Below are positions 7,136-9,029 of a stretch of 9,029 bases of DNA, in pieces. Source of the DNA: CAZJDM01 sp964544765 (lineage in GTDB: Bacteria > Bdellovibrionota_B > Oligoflexia > CAYFLR01); NCBI GenBank assembly GCA_964544765.1, contig CAZJDM010000167.1, positions 1 through 9,029 on the forward strand, given 5' to 3'. Under the pieces are notes generated by a model. The model was given only the letters and a program-made list of their open reading frames with translations. It was not told the DNA's origin and ran no database searches. Position numbers and translations under genes: made by a program. Positions within the stretch are counted from its first letter, which is position 1; each line of letters opens with the position of its first letter.

Positions 7136-9029
7136 ATGACAAAAAGGGTATATTTCTTCGGTAAGGGTAAGGCAGATGGCAATGCTAAAATGAGATCCCT
7201 CTTAGGAGGCAAGGGAGCCAATCTTGCGGAAATGACCAACATTGGCATTCCAGTACCTCCAGGATTCACTATAGGTACCAATGTATGTGATTACTTCAAC
7301 CAAAACGATGGAGAATTACCACCAGAATTACACCAAGAAATAGATAAGGCTCTTTCCCAAGTAGAGCAGGTTATGAATAAAAAATTTGGCGATCCAGAAA
7401 ATCCATTATTGGTTTCTGTTCGTAGTGGCGCTGCGGTTTCTATGCCCGGAATGATGGATACTGTATTAAATCTTGGTCTAAACGACGAGACAATAAATGG
7501 TCTAGCTAAAAGCACTAATGAACGAATGGCCTGGGACTCATACCGACGTTTTATAGATATGTTTGGTGGTGTGGTGATGGGTATAGAACATGATGATTTT
7601 GAAGAAGAGCTTTCTAAAATCAAAAAGAAAGCCGGCGCTAAAAATGACACTGACCTATCAGTTGAACAAATGAAGGAAGTTGTGAGTAAATACCGTGAGA
7701 TTTATAAGAAAAATATTGGCAAAGACTTCCCGGTTGATGTTCGCGAACAGCTAAATCTTTCTATTAAAGCGGTTTTTTCTTCCTGGAGCGCTGAACGAGC
7801 GGTTTCCTACCGAGCTATTAATAAATTAACCGGTTTATTGGGAACAGCTGTAAATGTACAAACCATGGTATTTGGTAACATGGGTGATAATTCAGGAACT
7901 GGTGTTGCTTTCACTAGAGATCCATCCTTAGGTATCAACGAGTTCTATGGTGAATTTTTAATTAATGCCCAAGGAGAAGATGTAGTTGCAGGAATTAGAA
8001 CACCATTACCTATTTCAGGCCTAAAAGACAAATGGCCCAGCGTATATCAAGAATTAATGACTATTCGTGATACTTTGGAAAAAAATTACAAAGATATGCA
8101 AGATATAGAGTTTACCATTCAAGAAGGTCAACTTTTTATGCTCCAAACCAGGTCGGGTAAACGTACTGGTAAATCCGCTATTACTATTGCCAGGGCCATG
8201 GTAGACGAAGGGCTCATCACTCCAGAAGAGGCTGTTTTACAGGTTGATGGAGATCATATCAATCAATTATTGTTCCCGGTATTTGATGATAATGCTAAAC
8301 AATCCGCTCTGACCGAAAAACGATGTATTGGCTCCGCTCTGCCAGCTGGCCCAGGAGCTGCTTGTGGTCGAGTGGTCTTCACCGCTAATGATGCTGTAGC
8401 CTGGAAAGATCGTGGAGAAAAAATTGTATTAGTCAGACATGAAACATCTCCTGAAGACGTATCGGGTATGTGGGCCGCGGAAGGCATTTTAACTTCCACT
8501 GGCGGAATGACTAGTCATGCGGCGGTTGTGGCCCGTGGCTGGGGTAAATGTTGTGTAGTAGGTTTCAATGCTCTTAATCTAAATTATGGTACTAAGCAAA
8601 TTAAATGTAATGGTTATACTATTAAAGAAGGTGATTGGATTTCAGTTGACGGTTCAACTGGAGAAGTCTTTCTAGGTAAAATCGATACCAAAGATAGTCC
8701 TATTATATCAGCTTTAATTCACAAAGATGAGCAATCTCAAAAGGATCCTATGTATGGCGCCTTTAAATCTATTCTAGAATGGGCCGATGAATTTAGAACA
8801 ATGAAAGTTCGTACCAATGCTGATACTCCTAAAGATTCAAGCATTGCTGTTTCCCTTGGTGCCCAAGGAATTGGTCTCACTAGAACTGAGCACATGTTCT
8901 TTGAGGGTGAGCGTATTTGGGCAGTGAGAGAGTTTATTCTGGCACCCGATGAAGCCAGTCGTAACAAAGCCTTAGATAAACTTCTACCTTTTCAAAGAGA
9001 AGATTTTGAAGGTATTTTTGAAGCGATGA
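7136..9029 (+). CDS. ppdK: Pyruvate, phosphate dikinase (N-terminal 631 residues; continues past the right edge)
   Basis: PPDK reversibly converts pyruvate, ATP and phosphate to phosphoenolpyruvate, AMP and pyrophosphate in the cytosol, serving gluconeogenesis or pyrophosphate-dependent glycolysis. The visible 631 residues cover the nucleotide-binding half, with GGKGANLAEM (24-33; Lys26), VSVRSGAAVSMPGMMD (93-108; Arg96) and an ATP-grasp end near FMLQTRSGKRTGK. The swivelling phosphohistidine domain follows, with GGMTSHAAVVARG: His461 is the phosphorylated residue and Thr459 is at the position targeted by the bifunctional kinase/phosphatase PDRP. The start of the PEP/pyruvate barrel follows, with KVRTNADTP (Arg559) and GIGLTRTEHMFF. 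The family is about 870-900 residues, so about 250 are cut off. SGLK...EFTIQEGQL-type spacing and all motifs look normal, with no frameshift. Codons appear less AT-biased than in the flanking protease, in keeping with a well-expressed metabolic gene. A separate transcription unit from rlmD is likely but not proven. Confidence 0.95.
   Translation, partial: MTKRVYFFGKGKADGNAKMRSLLGGKGANLAEMTNIGIPVPPGFTIGTNVCDYFNQNDGELPPELHQEIDKALSQVEQVMNKKFGDPENPLLVSVRSGAAVSMPGMMDTVLNLGLNDETINGLAKSTNERMAWDSYRRFIDMFGGVVMGIEHDDFEEELSKIKKKAGAKNDTDLSVEQMKEVVSKYREIYKKNIGKDFPVDVREQLNLSIKAVFSSWSAERAVSYRAINKLTGLLGTAVNVQTMVFGNMGDNSGTGVAFTRDPSLGINEFYGEFLINAQGEDVVAGIRTPLPISGLKDKWPSVYQELMTIRDTLEKNYKDMQDIEFTIQEGQLFMLQTRSGKRTGKSAITIARAMVDEGLITPEEAVLQVDGDHINQLLFPVFDDNAKQSALTEKRCIGSALPAGPGAACGRVVFTANDAVAWKDRGEKIVLVRHETSPEDVSGMWAAEGILTSTGGMTSHAAVVARGWGKCCVVGFNALNLNYGTKQIKCNGYTIKEGDWISVDGSTGEVFLGKIDTKDSPIISALIHKDEQSQKDPMYGAFKSILEWADEFRTMKVRTNADTPKDSSIAVSLGAQGIGLTRTEHMFFEGERIWAVREFILAPDEASRNKALDKLLPFQREDFEGIFEAM

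Noticed and set aside
7112..7162. Short upstream frame (MKCDVRRKHDKKGIFLR) overlapping the ppdK start, considered as a leader peptide
   Set aside because: No ribosome binding site of its own, no run of regulatory codons, and it uses the ppdK Shine-Dalgarno as coding sequence.
7090..8967. Several minus-strand open frames opposite ppdK
   Set aside because: They are mirror frames of a well-conserved enzyme gene and resemble no protein family.

Overview
The window is AT-rich bacterial DNA with five recognisable protein-coding loci and no RNA gene, CRISPR array or transposase that I can support. The organism cannot be fixed from this alone. A lipoprotein-type signal on the large protease suggests a Gram-negative envelope, and the gene mix (CPBP protease, RlmD/TrmA-type methyltransferase with a TRAM domain, pyruvate phosphate dikinase) fits an AT-rich, possibly host-associated lineage outside the well-studied enterics. 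Bdellovibrionota or Dependentiae-like lineages are guesses only. Function calls rest on motif recognition and family alignments made from memory.

Layout. Positions 1-750 are on the minus strand: an intact CPBP-family intramembrane protease gene (139-750), whose 3' end overlaps the reading frame of the C-terminal half of a RimI-like GNAT acetyltransferase that runs off the left edge. The first half of that acetyltransferase is missing, and the DNA where it should lie encodes the CPBP protein. Positions 751-947 are a divergent intergenic region with a fair promoter candidate for the CPBP gene.

Positions 948-9029 are on the plus strand. First comes a 242-residue protein that aligns along its length with the substrate-binding half of S-adenosylhomocysteine hydrolase, but it has lost the catalytic residues I can place and the whole NAD-binding half. 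Next is a 1225-residue predicted lipoprotein subtilase. Its long Asp-His insertion, catalytic spacing and C-terminal regions match tripeptidyl-peptidase II. Eight bases later starts an RlmD/RlmCD-type 23S rRNA uracil-C5 methyltransferase, probably co-transcribed with the protease. After a 184-base gap, pyruvate phosphate dikinase begins behind an excellent Shine-Dalgarno sequence and runs off the right edge.

The genes do not form one obvious pathway. rlmD and ppdK look like housekeeping genes. The accessory interest lies in the degenerate AHCY-like protein, the TPPII-like lipoprotein and the CPBP/GNAT junction. I see no complete new defence or mobile system.
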